Shown here: in pieces, positions 43,061 through 54,638 of the stretch
Position numbering within the stretch: the first letter of the stretch is position 1
How the letters are laid out: every line of letters begins with the position of its first letter
From: Mytilinidion resinicola
Taxonomy: Eukaryota > Ascomycota > Dothideomycetes > Mytilinidiales > Mytilinidiaceae
Direction: 5' to 3'
Length of the DNA stretch: 64,000 nt
NCBI RefSeq assembly: GCF_010093595.1
Contig: NW_022985441.1
Coordinates: 2,224,639 to 2,288,638, forward strand
The notes under the pieces: generated by a model
Told to the model about the DNA's origin: nothing
What the model saw: the letters and a program-made list of their open reading frames with translations, nothing else
Databases searched by the model: none
Made by a program: the position numbers and the translations under genes

Positions 43061-43201
43061 TTAATCATATAGACACAATCACAGTCAGCATTATTAGTTA
43101 AGTATACAGCTCGAACTAAATAACTCTGCATTATAGGCGGCGAGCATGTCTAAATTTGCTGGCATGCGCACCATACCGGCTTAATCAAACACAATCTGCT
43201 A

Positions 43202-44447
43202 TCATAGAGCACTCCCAGCCTTCGCAGCCCTCGGGAAGGACATGAGTTTCGTCCAGAGGTTGGTTCCACCCGTCTGGAGGTCCGCGAACTCAGGGCACGC
43301 AAGGCTTAGAATCGGCGCAGCAATAGTCTGTGACGAGCTCCAGCGGCGTCGCCAGAGTCTTGAAGAGAGTGGCGAGGCTGTTTGGCGCAAATGTCTTGAC
43401 AACTTCCAGAACGAAGCACATGAGGCTGTTCCCTTCGAGAAGGGAGGCGCTGTTGAGCACGCCGCCCGTGATGTCGTCGAAATTCAGCCCGACGAAGGAG
43501 TTCACCTTGCCCGTGTTACCTCCGATGGACAGCGTGGCGGGATATTTTAGATACCACTGGAAGAGGTCGACGTTGAGTCGGACGAGGGTATAGTCCACGG
43601 GGATTCGGTACCAGTTGGAGGGGATCTGCTCGTGGCCTTTCCCGTACACTAGGCCGGAAGGCGGCTTGTCGTCATCGTAGACGGCCCAGAACGACTTGAG
43701 CACATTCTTGGCTACATTGGGGTAAGCTTTGCTCTTCTGGAATTGGTATAGAACAGGTCAGGGGTACATACTCATTTGGCCCAGAGGATTCTCAACGGAG
43801 TGGTTGTTCAGAAGACGAATAGCAAAGGCGTATCCGGCATTTCGTCCGATCATGCCGGTGTAAGGGCCCACTATAGAAATGAGGATTCGATGCCTTGCTT
43901 TCCTCAAATTGCTTGGCAATACGGCACCAACGTCGTCGAAAGTAAGGACGCCGTCTCCCATTGAATCATAGATTTCCAGAAACTTGGTCATGTTCATAGT
44001 AGATGCATCTCTAGTAAGATAGACATCATCTCGCGTGTTAGGGGCGTCGGCTTCGATAAGGTTGTGAGCGGCGGATAGGCCGCGAGGTTTTCCTGCATAT
44101 TCTCAGTAAGGGCCTTGTCCGGACAGTTGAAGACTTTCATACCCAAGCAAGTTGCGAGAATATTACTAACTTTGCTAGACTTTCCGCCAATTGAAAATCC
44201 TGGATCAAGAGAGAGTGGGTTCCTAGAATACACAGTGCCCATGACCGCAATCAAGGTGCCCAGATCGAGGCCCATGCCGTACACTGTTTCCCGATGAGTC
44301 TTTATATGTCATATCGTTCATGCCTCGTTCTACTGACCTTCATTTACGGCTGCGACTGTTTCCACCAACTAGATTCTGTCAGACAAGCCTCTCAACACAA
44401 TGCAACCTGTTAACGTATACATGATTTCCGAGAAAGCTGCCGACGTC
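43202..44447 (-). pseudogene. Heme-thiolate peroxidase (chloroperoxidase family) remnant
   Basis: Read on the minus strand. Conserved blocks are GNHVYVNR, VYGMGLDLGTLIAV, LDPGFSIGG, GKPRGLSAAHNLIEAD, NTRDDVYL, FLEIYDSMGD, GPYTGMIGRNAGYAFA and LLNNHSVENP. Then NVLKSFWAVY, NWYRIPVDYTL, SIGGNTGKVNSF and VVKTFAPNSLATLFKTLATP follow. Introns fit 44142-44093, 43771-43712 and one before VYGMG. The N-terminal PCP motif with the heme-ligand Cys should precede the NH motif, but SEDDVGSFLGNH runs straight past it, as if six or so residues were deleted. No ATG was found in frame. Near 43330 a one-base shift separates the frame from the expected tail (AAPILSLACPEFADL), which ends at 43202. The encoded protein could not bind heme in the usual way. 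Confidence 0.75.
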
Positions 44448-44753
44448 ATCCTCGCTCACGCATCATGAGTTCGCCAGATGGGATGAAGTGAGCGCAACAT
44501 GGTTATAGAAGGGGATTGGACGATGTATGGTGCTGTACGTGGATGAAAGGACCTAGAGACAGGCTGAATATAGAGGGGGAGGTTCGCTTTGCTAGCATTA
44601 ATTTGTAATGTAAATACAACCAACTCATGGTCTGCAATACTTGTGATTTCTGGTCCTATTGTGACACCTCGATGACGCAAAAAAGCAGCCCCAGCTCCGG
44701 AAAGGTAAAGGCAAAGAGGACGAGCGCTTACCGTAAAATGTATATGGAAACAT
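44448..44753. other. Intergenic
   Basis: No gene is supported between the peroxidase remnant and the oxalate decarboxylase stop codon. Confidence 0.4.
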
Positions 44754-46462
44754 CTACAGCTCCCTCTCCGACTCCCCTATCCCCTCTACCGGCACCCCTC
44801 TAATCGGATCCTCCCCCGCGCCCTTAATCGCCTCCTCAAACTTCCTCCCTTCCTCCTCCCTCCCCTTAAACAAATGCTCCCGTACCAACCGCTGCGGGGT
44901 CTCCCCCAGCCACTCAAAGAGACTAAAATCCTGAAACTTATCCGCCCTAAAAATTTCCAACACCTCGACCTCCTCCTCATCACTCAGATTTTCAATAAAA
45001 TGCCCCATATTCCGCGGCACAATCCCCACATCCCCCGGCCCATAATCAAACGTCCGCGCCGTCCCCGAACTCCCAAAGATGGTCACTCGCGCTCTACCAC
45101 GGATGAAGAACGACCACTCGTCCGCGTTGGGATGCCAGTGCATTTCGCGCAACGCGTTGGGTTCGATGGTGAGGTGCGCGGCGGCGACGGTTTTGGAGAT
45201 GGGGAAGTTGGTGCTGTCGGTGATGCGGACGGTGCCGCCGGTGGCGTTGAGGGCTTCTTGGGCGAGCATTTTGTGGGTGAACTGGAGTGCGGATTTCTTG
45301 TAGCCCTTCTTGGGGATTTCGTCGGCGATGGAGCCCGGAACGGAGCCTTGGAAAATGTATTTTTCGGAGGCTGGTAGGGCGTTGAAGACTTCTGGGGCGA
45401 GGCGGAAGTTTTCGCCGATTACGGATTTGGGGGTATGGGCTTGGGGAGGGTTAGCTGAGACGAGAGGGGCATGGGGGAGATGACTTACCAAGCCAGTCCG
45501 TGAGAAGGAAAGTGGATTCTTCGGAGAAGTTACCGTCGTCGAAGATTAGGAGGAATTCGGTGCCGTTGGGGCTGAGGCCTTGCAGGGAATGGGGATATCC
45601 AGATGGGAAGCTGTAAGCATTGATTAGGCGTCGAGCTCATCACAGATAGTGATGAAGGTTCACATACTACCACAGATCCCCCTTCTCCAGATCATCTACG
45701 AAGCTTCCGCCTTCAGGGTCTAGTGCCGTGATGCGAACGTTTCCCTCTAGTACGTAAGCCCATTCCGCTTCTTTGTGCCAGTGGAGTTCTCGGATGACAC
45801 CCTGATCTATCAGTTTTAATCACGCGGGGGTTTCTATGTGGTAGATCTCCACCTCGTCCAATCGCATGTTCACGCCAGCTAGCTCCACGCTCGTAGGAAG
45901 CTCACGAATAGTCGTCTGCCGCGTCCATCCGCCTTCTTCGATTCGGACATGCGAGTCGGCGAAAGACCAGCGCATATTCTTCATATCTCCATGATCGGTG
46001 CTCGGCGGACGAACGAGATCTGGGTTTTGTCGTTCGCGGTCTTTGTTTCGCGGACCGAGGACGCTGGCACCGTTGCCATTTCGCTTTGGAGGATTAAATC
46101 AGTTCAAACGAAGCTGGTGCTCACGAAAATTCTCGGGATGTGTTCCCTTATTCTCGTATATGTTGTAGGATGGTTGATTGATGTGATTGGGATGGATTTC
46201 GACAAAAAAAAGAAAGTTGAAGGTTGAATGCCGATTTTCGAGCTGGATTTAAAGCAAGAAAAGCTGCACTTACAAACGGTAAGGGCTGAACTCCATCAGC
46301 GACAGTATCAATCTTTTTGTCATACGGGTCCTTGTGCTTCCTCGTAAATGGTTTTCCCCGCGGACCGCCATGAGGGCCAAATGGGTGCTGGGAGACCGGT
46401 GCAGCAAAACCGCAAACCCCCGACACCGCCAAAATCACGAATAAAGTCAATTGAAGCAACAT
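44754..46462 (-). CDS. Oxalate decarboxylase, secreted bicupin
   Basis: Five exons on the minus strand: 46462-46274, 46083-45853, 45801-45668, 45610-45489 and 45439-44754. They give 453 aa. The signal peptide is [20 protein letters not shown]. Cupin 1 has [16 protein letters not shown] and GYPHSLQG. Cupin 2 has [17 protein letters not shown] and NMGHFIEN. Each supplies the three His and one Glu that bind Mn. The segment [12 protein letters not shown] corresponds to the flexible lid whose Glu protonates the substrate in decarboxylases. Oxalate is split to formate and CO2, outside the cell or in the wall. The gene is intact with clean introns. It is divergent from the DUF1275 gene. Confidence 0.92.
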
Positions 46463-46763
46463 CGCAAATTGCAAGTGGTTTTCAAGATCAATGAAGCTCA
46501 CGAGAAGGGCCCTCTGAGGTTATAAGTGACGTCTACTTAGTCATAGTGAGTAGTCGTTAGTGTGCATTAGCTTCCGCGATCTCCGTGGACCGTCACCTTT
46601 CGTCATGCAACAAAGCCCCCGCATTGCACCATTAAGCCTGGAAAAGAAACGAAGATAAAGAATACCAACACCCCTACTCGCGTAGTCCTTGAAAATATAT
46701 CAACATCGTAATTGAGGGCTTCAAAACATCGCGGTCGATTTTCCAAACATTTTCCACCCTGAG
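46463..46763. promoter_or_regulatory. Divergent promoter, oxalate decarboxylase / DUF1275
   Basis: 301 bp between two start codons pointing outward. Both genes must share regulatory sequence here. I see no clear TATA box or known motif. Confidence 0.5.
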
Positions 46764-47646
46764 ATGGACAATGGCACTCCGCGGAGTGGAACCTTAGACG
46801 AGAACACACCCCTTTTGGGCCAAAGGAAGCACAATAGCAACCTCTCTATACGTTTCCGAAAGCACATGACTTCCAATGTCAGCAAACACCGCGCTGATGT
46901 CGTCCTCCTCTTCGGCTACCTCATCACCGGTTTGATAGATAGCTCAGCCGTTTATATCTGGGGAGCGTTCGCGTCTATGCAAACCGGTACCCATCCCCCG
47001 TTCTCCCCATTAAATCAAATCCACACAACTCTAATTCTAACAATCCCAAGGAAACACAATCTACCTCGGCCTCGGCATCGTCGAACCGCAAGCTTCCACC
47101 CGCTGGCTCAAATCCATCACCTCAATCGCTTCTTTCTGCCTAGGCTCTCTCTTCTTCAGCACCACCCACCGCCTGCTCGGTCCCCGCAAACGCATCACGT
47201 TACTGCTCAGCTTCACTCTTCAACTCCTCCTTCTCATCCTCGCTGCTTTGATCCTAACCCTGACCACCGCGCCCCCGAAAGACTCCAACGAGATCCCATG
47301 GAACGTCGTCGTCCCCCTCGCCGCTATTTCGTTTCAGTCCTCCGGCCAGGCCGTCACGAGCCGCGTCTTGCAGTACAGCGGGCTCACTAGTGTGGTGCTG
47401 ACGAGCAATTATTGTGATTTGTTTAGCGATCCCAGGCTGTTCACGACCGGCTTTAGGGAGAATGTGGAGCGGAATCGGAGGATTGCGGCGCCGGTTTTGT
47501 TGCTCATCGGGGCGGTGGGAGGAGGTTTGTTTGCGCATAGCAGCGTAGGCATGAAGGGGGCGTTGTGGGTGGCAGCGGGATTAAAGGCGGGAGTGATTGG
47601 GGCTTGGGTGCTGTGGCCGGCTGAGAGAAAGGAGGAGGAAGAGTAG
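46764..47646 (+). CDS. DUF1275 (YoaK-like) membrane protein
   Basis: Exons 46764-46986 and 47051-47646 (GTACCC donor, CCCAAG acceptor) give 272 aa. The family signature spans the splice: LITGLIDSSAVYIWGAFASM, then QTGNTIYLGLG. About six hydrophobic segments follow (ITSIASFCLGSLFF, LLLSFTLQLLLLILAALIL, APVLLLIGAVGGGLFA, AAGLKAGVIGAWVLW). DUF1275 proteins are membrane proteins of unknown transport or sensing role, common in fungi. The gene ends 300 bp from a convergent gene. Confidence 0.85.
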
Positions 47647-47945
47647 AGGTAGGAGACGAGGGAAGCGTAAGGTCAGCTAGGGAGGTGTCTGGGTAGTTAG
47701 AACGAGAGCATGACGCCTCATGTAGGTGTCCTAGAACGTGAAATCCGTGTGCATATTCGCTCCGGGGATGAAGAAGATCCCGAAAAAAAAAGAACCTACT
47801 GATGATAACATTGGTGGCTTTCGTGCTGCGGTTATCCAAGATCGCCAAGGCAGTTATTCTAAGCATCCTGACTCCCTTCCATTCGTGAAGCGTACTCCCG
47901 CACACGGGCAGAAATCCAAAAGAAAATCTTCGTCGCTCCCACATG

Positions 47946-49398
47946 TCACCCATGCTCGCGTCTTCGCCACAACCATCCGTCGTCACTTGCGCCATCGAAT
48001 ATAATCGCCATGTCGTCCTCACTGATGCGATCTCCGAAGAAGTAGGGTAGGTCTTCCGCCGTCAAGTTATCGTATGCTGCAAGGAAACTCTGCATTTCCT
48101 CTCTGGTTTCCTTCAGTATTATGTCACGATTCCACCGTATGATCGGTTTCTCAACATCCCGGTGTACTACCTCCACCTCACAGAGTCCCTTTTCTGTCAC
48201 TTTTTTCCCAACCATCTCCGCAAACGCCACGCTCTGATGCCTTCCATTATCGTCTTTGTAACCGATCTTTAAGGTTTCGCCATGCCACCTTCCATGTGCA
48301 TCTTTGATGTAATTTTTGACTGCAAAGCCAGTGATATCGTAAATTTGCTCGTACCGGATTCGATTATGCAAACTCTCTTCCAGGATTCCGCGTTGAACGT
48401 ACTCACTCAAGCCGGACTCGGTCGTGCGAGATAACTCTTTGCCATTCATATAGACGTTTGACATGTCTAAGAGGCCGGCATAATGTTTTTCTTTTGAAGG
48501 ACCATGTCGCCAGCCGTACGAGATTATTTTGATCTTGACGGGCTTTGGATCAAGTTCCCATTTGACTTTCTCCACTACGAGTGCAATCTTTTTCTGACTG
48601 ACGCGCCCTGAGAAGTATTTACGGATATCGTTCCACGTCAAGTGATCCCATATTACGAAGAAGTTTTCAAGACCTTTCCCAAGGTCTTCAGGTATCCTCT
48701 CCTTCTCCAAGTCCCGGTGTACAATCTCGACCTTCCACACTCCTTCCTCTTTCAGCCTCTTCGCCATCATTTCCGCAAACGCCACGCTCCTTCGTCTCCC
48801 ATTGGCGCACTTTAGACCAACCGAAACGTGTGCCTTGGGATCGTCCGTTTTTTCCCTCTCGATGGCATCCTTCACATCTTTGTATATCGCCTCGAATCTG
48901 ATCCCATTGTGTTCGTGTTCGAGGAGCGCGTTTTGCACTAACATGCTCTTCCCGGTCTCTTCTGTGCGGAACAGCATTCCAGAGGCAGGTCCCAGTTCTA
49001 CTTAGGTAAGGTCGGATTCGACAGTGAGATCACCGGCCCTGGGCGTCTGCAAAGAGCCATGATAGCGACCGTATAAGATGAATGTGCATTTCAGGTAGTC
49101 GAGATCGGTGTCATCACTGCAGATTCCCCGCTCCCCGTAGTAAGAGTCTGTGAGCTTCCATTTTTCTAGCGGAGAAACGTAAGGCAGGAGATTCTTTTTT
49201 CCTTTGCTTGGATTCCGATGTCTCCTTTTTTGGACATGCACGTCCTCTGGAGGACTTGGACACGCCTTGGCTATTCTTAGTGGTCATGCAGGAGACCTTG
49301 CTGGTTTGGACATTTGGCGGTGGTGACCGACTCCTAGGTTCAATTACAGGCCTATCATCTTCGACAGGCTTTTTTCGGTTGCGTAGACCAGATGCCAT
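47946..49398 (-). pseudogene. Protein with two RapZ-C-like domains, stop and frameshift in 5' part
   Basis: On the minus strand a frame to 47946 encodes two copies of a domain resembling the RapZ C-terminal domain of fungal homologues. Signature blocks are GRRRSVAFAEMMAKRL with VEIVHRDLEK (first copy), and IKIISYGWRHGPS, GRHQSVAFAEMVGKKV and VEVVHRDVEK (second copy). The first copy begins upstream (CTFILYGRYHGSLQTP), but an in-frame TAA at 49004-49002 cuts it off. Nearer the start, the frame from ATG 49398 (MASGLRNRKKPVEDD) must shift near the A6/T6 run at about 49225 to join. The 3' 343 codons from ATG 48977 remain open. RapZ-C domains bind RNA or metabolites in bacteria; the fungal role is unknown. 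Confidence 0.65.
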
Positions 49399-49816
49399 GA
49401 TGAACTGATGGAAACCGGTGTGGCGTTGATGGGACGGAAGAGACGCGTAAACCGACGCGACTCAAGAAATGCCAAGACCGCGGGCATCGTAGAATATACA
49501 CTTTGTTAGAGTACCACTTTCGCCTATCAACACCACGCTTTACCCGTCTATCAAAACTCCCGCATCTTTTTCCTCACAAAGACGAAAGCGCCTCTAGACA
49601 CAAAGCCATTGAACGCTCTGCAAACCTGTCCGGGATCAGAAATCACAGAGAACGACGTCATTAAAACGGCCGTCATACGCGATACCAGCATACACCCTTC
49701 TCAACACCTAGAAAAAAAGCAAAATCCTCTATATACACACACATCTCCCACCCCCAACCTGTCTCCTCACAGAAACACGACACGTTCCGGCCCACCAACC
49801 CCCTAACCGGCCCCCA
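49399..49816. promoter_or_regulatory. Divergent intergenic region
   Basis: 418 bp between the RapZ-C-like gene (minus) and the DUF202 gene (plus). No gene is supported. Confidence 0.45.
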
Positions 49817-50236
49817 ATGTCTCGCTACCTCCGCCACCTCCGCACCACCCCGATCGCCAACACCGGCAGCGTCGCACGTGACCACCTCGCCAACGAGCGC
49901 ACCTTCCTCGCGTGGACCCGCACCGGGCTCGGCTTCGTAGCTCTCGGCGTAGCTCTCGCAAAGCTCGACGCCCTGGAAGCCCTATCGCCGATGCTGAAGC
50001 ACGACCATGGCGACCTGAAGATCCAGGCGACGGCGTTGGTGGCATCGGGGACGGGCTGCTTGACGTATGGGACCACGCGGTACTTTGCGTCGCTGCGGCT
50101 GCTGCAGAGGGGGCTGTTTCGGCCGAATATCGCGGGGATTGCGTTGGTGGCGGTGACGAGTGCGGCGGTGGCGGGGGGTGGGATGGTGTTGGTTGTGCAG
50201 GATAAGGGGGAGGAGGTGGTGGAGAAGAAGAGGTAG
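49817..50236 (+). CDS. DUF202 (YidH-like) small membrane protein
   Basis: A single-exon 139-aa protein with the family hallmark ANERTFLAWTRTGLGFVALG near residues 28-47. Two further hydrophobic segments follow (ATALVASGTGCLTYG, IAGIALVAVTSAAVAGGGMV). Length and three-helix layout match DUF202 proteins. The fungal members are found in the vacuolar, plasma or mitochondrial membrane. The exact role is unknown. No signal peptide is needed. Confidence 0.85.
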   Translation: MSRYLRHLRTTPIANTGSVARDHLANERTFLAWTRTGLGFVALGVALAKLDALEALSPMLKHDHGDLKIQATALVASGTGCLTYGTTRYFASLRLLQRGLFRPNIAGIALVAVTSAAVAGGGMVLVVQDKGEEVVEKKR

Positions 50237-50884
50237 TGTTTATTCGGTTTTATTTGGCGGCTATTGGGGGTGTTCCGGGTGCTTCAAAGTATATATCCTT
50301 AGATTTCTTTCTTAGAAGGGAATTTCTAAGTCGCCTCCTTCAATTTCATTTCCTATTCCCTGACGAATTCCACCGAATTTTCAGCCGTTGAAGTACAAAG
50401 GTATCTCAGATACCCAACCTACGGTCTTGGTACTCTGGCAAAGCGGCGATATAGTACGTGACATGGCATCGGGTCCCACTCGCACGCGACTCATGCAAGT
50501 CATCCATGGATGTTTGTCCCTGCCAAGAGTATGGGGTATCCCCGGCCTTCCTCAATTTCTTATCAAAAATCCAAAGCCGACGGCAAATAAACATCACATC
50601 AGAGGAGAAATATTCCCCAAGATAGGGAGTCAGAAATTCATACCCTTCCGAAAGATATAGGACTCCAATCCCCAATTCCTGGAACCAAGGGACCGCACGC
50701 GAAAGCCGATCGATCGGGATTTAGAAAACACATGGCGAATGACGATGATAGAGAAGGAACGCGTCGTCTGATACATTCATGTTAACAGCTTTCTGCGATC
50801 TCCTTGGAATTCGGCCAAGCTTCAGGTACCTTATCTCCCGATTTCAACGTGGGCTCAATGCCGCAAGTCGAGACTGGGGAGGGA
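50237..50884. other. Intergenic
   Basis: About 0.65 kb without a supported gene. It contains the promoter of the FAH-family gene. Confidence 0.45.
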
Positions 50885-51881
50885 ATGGCTACTGTGAGTG
50901 CTCAATTGGTTTGACATTTATAGCTAAACTAACTTTTTTGGTGTCGCAGAGCTGGAACCGCCTCGTCCGCTTCATAGCAGCAGAAGACGACAAGGAATAT
51001 ACCGGTGAACCCATCGACTCAAAGATTGACAGTACGCTCCGCAACCTCTCAATTGATACCAATATCCCTCCTAACACCACTCAGTCGGCGCCGCCCTCAC
51101 AACCTCCAACCCCATCCGCGTCTGCATCTTCACCTCAAGCACAATCCTCGACCCCTCAACCCGCCCCACCACGACCATTCTCACCATCCGCACCCTCCTC
51201 CCACCGCTCTCCCGCAATGAAATTGGTACAATCCGCTGCATCGGCCTCAACTACCGCAACCACGCCAAGGAAATGCACATGGAGCTCCCCGATTACCCAA
51301 CCCTCTTCTTCAAGCCCGCTTCCTGCCTCGGCGCCCCCAACGCGCCCCTCGTGATCCCCTACCAAGCGACAGACGGGCAGGCCGACTACGAAGCCGAGCT
51401 CGCGATCGTGATTGGTAAAGACGCGAAGAACGTGCAGAAGGAAGATGCCATGGATTATGTGCTCGGTTATACGTGTTCGAACGACGTGACGGCGCGAACG
51501 CACCAGTTCCACAGCGCGCAGTGGGGGTTCGGGAAAGGCTTCGATGGGTTCGCGCCGCTGGGGCCGTGTGTGGTTGCTGCGCGGAGCATTTCGGATCCAG
51601 GGCCCATTGAGCTGCGGACGACCTTGAACGGGGAGGTGATGCAGGAGGGAAGGGTGGACGATATGATCTTTGGGATTGCGGAGATCGTGGCGTATATTAG
51701 TCAAGGGACTACGCTGGAGAAGGGGACAGTGATTATGACGGGGACGCCGCATGGGATTGGGGTTAGTAAGACGCCGCCGGTGTTTCTGAAAGATGGAGAC
51801 GATTTGAGGGTGGTAATGAGCCATGGGTTGGGGAGTTTGGTGAACAGGGTGGTTTATGAGGAGAAGCCGGGGAAGGCGTAA
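50885..51881 (+). CDS. Fumarylacetoacetate hydrolase (FAH)-family protein
   Basis: Exons 50885-50893, 50950-51031 and 51085-51881 give 295 aa. The first exon is only nine coding bases (Met-Ala-Thr) before GTGAGT. The second intron (GTACGC, CCTAACAC branch point, CTCAG) restores the frame to TTILTIRTLLPPLSRNEIG. The catalytic core shows IRCIGLNYRNHAKEM, FFKPASCLGAP, DYEAELAIVIGKDAKN, GYTCSNDVTART and KGFDGFAPLGP. VIMTGTPHGIGV follows. Acidic residues in the EAELA block and the Asp of SNDVTAR are the expected divalent-metal ligands. The family cleaves or decarboxylates 2-oxo acids (acylpyruvases, oxaloacetate decarboxylase, catechol meta-pathway hydrolases). The substrate is not determined. Confidence 0.88.
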
Positions 51882-51924
51882 GGGCGTGAATCAGGGTGCA
51901 TGTAGTCGGCGCTCAGGTAGAAAC

Positions 51925-54297
51925 TCATTGTCCCATAAAGCTCATCTGGTATTGCGTTATGTTGTCCAACACATACTCCCAGTGCTGCAAGTCCGCTGCT
52001 TCGAGGAGAGAGAAAGACGGGTCTGCCCATGCGGTTTGCCATGGTTGAGCGTTGTCGCCCGGTGGAAATGATGGCATGAGTGGAGGTTCGCTGCCGCAAT
52101 AGTCAAAATGCGGCTGCGGAGGTGCTGGGGCATTGGTAGGCGCCGCTGGGGCAATCGTCTCCGTGCTTGCAGAGCTGAAGCCTTCGGTTGTATCGGTTGC
52201 GTGGGCGGGGACAGTCGAAGGCTGAGAGACGGCCACCGCAGATGAACTTTGCGCTGAAGTTCGGAGCTTCCTCGCGCGTTTGATACAGAGCTCGACTATC
52301 TTGACCTCCGCGAGAGCGAACTCGTTGATCCAGATGTCGTTCTTCTGCATCTCACAGTAGGCTTCAAGGTCTTCAAGGATGGCAATGGATCGGCGGGAGT
52401 GCGGCTCGCGAACGGCAATGATTCCCAATACGAGCGCACTGTTGAAGAGATGGTGAGGACCGAGACACCATTTCAGCCGATCATTGAGTCGTTGCGAGAG
52501 ATACTTCAACCTCATGTCCAGATCTGCGCAAGCCGATGCAATGCAAATGTCGTGGCTGTGCCGAAAGCGGTTCGTGATGGATTGGCGAAGGAGGTATGGC
52601 CTATGTAGCGTGACTCTGGCAAAGTGATACATGCTATGTAAGTGCAGTCGATTCCAGAAGAGGAATGGAAGAAGGCCATCCTTCGAAGTATCGGGGTCAT
52701 GGAGCTTGAAGTACGGAGGGAGTTTGGCTTCCCAGGTTACGATCTCTTCATTTAGGGAAAGCACCATGTCGTAGGAATCAGTAAATAAGCCGAAGCAGTG
52801 CTCTTGAATTTTCCCAACGATGATGGCGAGGTGGTGGGCCAAAGAAGTACAAACACTCAACGTTGGCTCGCTAAGAGGCGCTTCAGAGGTACTAGCTGCT
52901 TCCTCATCGGTCATGTCGTCTAACCACACATTTGACGCCTTTTTGACGAGACATTGCTGATCGAGAATGGCAAATGGACGGCCTAAAGCCAACGCAATGG
53001 TCTTGTCGAGCATGTATAAATGGCTCCAGAGTCTGCGGCGGGTCTCGGTCTCCTTTCGAGGGAGCCGCCACCGCTCTCCGTCGATATGCATGCCTTGCGC
53101 TTGCGCCATACGCTACGAAGTGAAAGCACTCAGTCAATGGCCAGAAGGGGGGAGGTCTAGCCAAACGCACCATCGCAAAGCTAGTCGTAAGCCACGACTC
53201 AGGCACTCGTCGGGAGTATATCAAATAACGCGTAACCAGCACTCCCGCTCTTACAAGATCCGTCGACTCGCCGTAGAAGGTCGGAGCAATTACGATAGCC
53301 CGTCTTGCGGCCCAGTAGAAGCGCAATGATGTGTCTTGAAGCTCTCTCTGGACTTCCTTATTCTTGGGACGTGGACAATCGAGTAACACCCCGAATGCTA
53401 GAACAATGAAGAGAAGTGCGAGCCACCGGAGGTCTATAGTAGCAAAGTCATCAAATCCAAACTTCCGTTCCCAGAAATCGTCGTACTTGCTTCTGAATGA
53501 CGCCGGGCACACCGCATCTATGGTCCAGTTGAGCTCATTAAGGAAGCAATCGGTGATCCTGTCGACTGTACTCTTCTTCCGGGGCAATAGACCAAGGAGG
53601 TCCCATATCTGTGAGAAAGGGCCTCCCTCGTCGCGGAATGAGTGCGTAGAACTGGCCATCTGAGATCGAATCCCAGAAGTCAGATCAGGTGCTGGAGCTT
53701 CCATAATCTTGGCCGCTGCTTGAGGGCCAAAGTAAGACGACCCAAAAAACGATGGGGCATCTCGGCTTTTGAACAGGTCACCGACTGTGGGATCTGAGGA
53801 ATCATCTGCGCCTGCAGTATGGACGGAGTCCTCAGAAGCCCCGGCAAAGTCGTGATTAGCACCAGCTGGGGCTTCATGGTTGCTTGTTTCGTCGTTTCGG
53901 GGTGTGTTTGCTAAAGCCTGGCGACTGTTTTGAGCGTCTGCAGCCGGGCTTGCATGCATCCGCTGAGCTTCCTCGATATACGCACAGCGCGAAGCGACAT
54001 TTCGACGCTTGCAGTTGAAGCAGGGATGAGCACCGTCACACTAGAGTTGAAGGATACATGTTAGCTAGGTATTTATAATCTTCCACGTTCATTGCAAAGG
54101 AGAAGACTAAGATCACGTGATGCGCATTTCTGTATCCGATCAAAGTCTTTGGACCCTTGGGATACACCATTCATTCCGACGATCCACGAAACTTCAAAGC
54201 ATACCTTCTGCTTACGCCTGTGACAAGGAATACATGCGACAGCATGTCGGCCTCGTTTCCGTCGCGGCGTATCGACTTTCGTGGTGTCGTTCGGCAT
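51925..54297 (-). CDS. Zn2Cys6 fungal transcription factor
   Basis: Three exons on the minus strand (54297-54205, 54040-53171, 53112-51925) give 716 aa. The zinc cluster is split by intron 1. Cys22 and Cys25 (ACIPCHRRKQK) lie in exon 1. Cys32, 38, 41 and 50 (CDGAHPCFNCKRRN) lie in exon 2, the classic CX2CX6CX5CX2CX8C pattern. The fungal_trans-type middle domain includes ELNWTIDAVCPASFRSKYDD, WLTTSFAM, then MHIDGERWRLP, ETETRRRLWSHLYMLDKTIA and LALGRPFAI. The C-terminus is Ser/Thr/Pro-rich. It is tail-to-tail with the FAH gene (43 bp) and divergent from an MFS transporter, so it may control both (inference). Confidence 0.87.
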
Positions 54298-54638
54298 TTG
54301 GAGGGTGGAGAGGATGCAGCATGGGGCTCAGGGAATTCCCCGATATTTGTGTGCCGTCGGCTTCAAGACTCCGTTGCGGAGAAGCGTCCTATCCCGAGAC
54401 GAGGCTGGCAAAATAGATACGAGGATATGCCGACGGATCGTCCCATGGTTCGTTCTCCGATCCCTTCCTCATCTTCTCATCGGCAAATTTTCATGATCGG
54501 ACAAACACCATCGTTGCCATCTGGGATGATGTGTATAACTACTGCAACGACTTTAAGGTTGGAGATGGCACGACACTACGACAAAAACTTACGAATACTC
54601 CACCTCGGCATATCGAATCCACTTCTTGTGCTTTCAAA
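54298..54638. promoter_or_regulatory. Divergent promoter, Zn2Cys6 regulator / MFS transporter
   Basis: 341 bp between outward-facing starts. A TCACGTGATG element lies near 54115, inside intron 1 of the regulator. Open frames across this spacer are shadows. Confidence 0.45.

Noticed and set aside
42735..43131. Open frames on both strands with 8-residue repeats
   Set aside because: They lie wholly within a MITE minisatellite whose unit length is a multiple of three.
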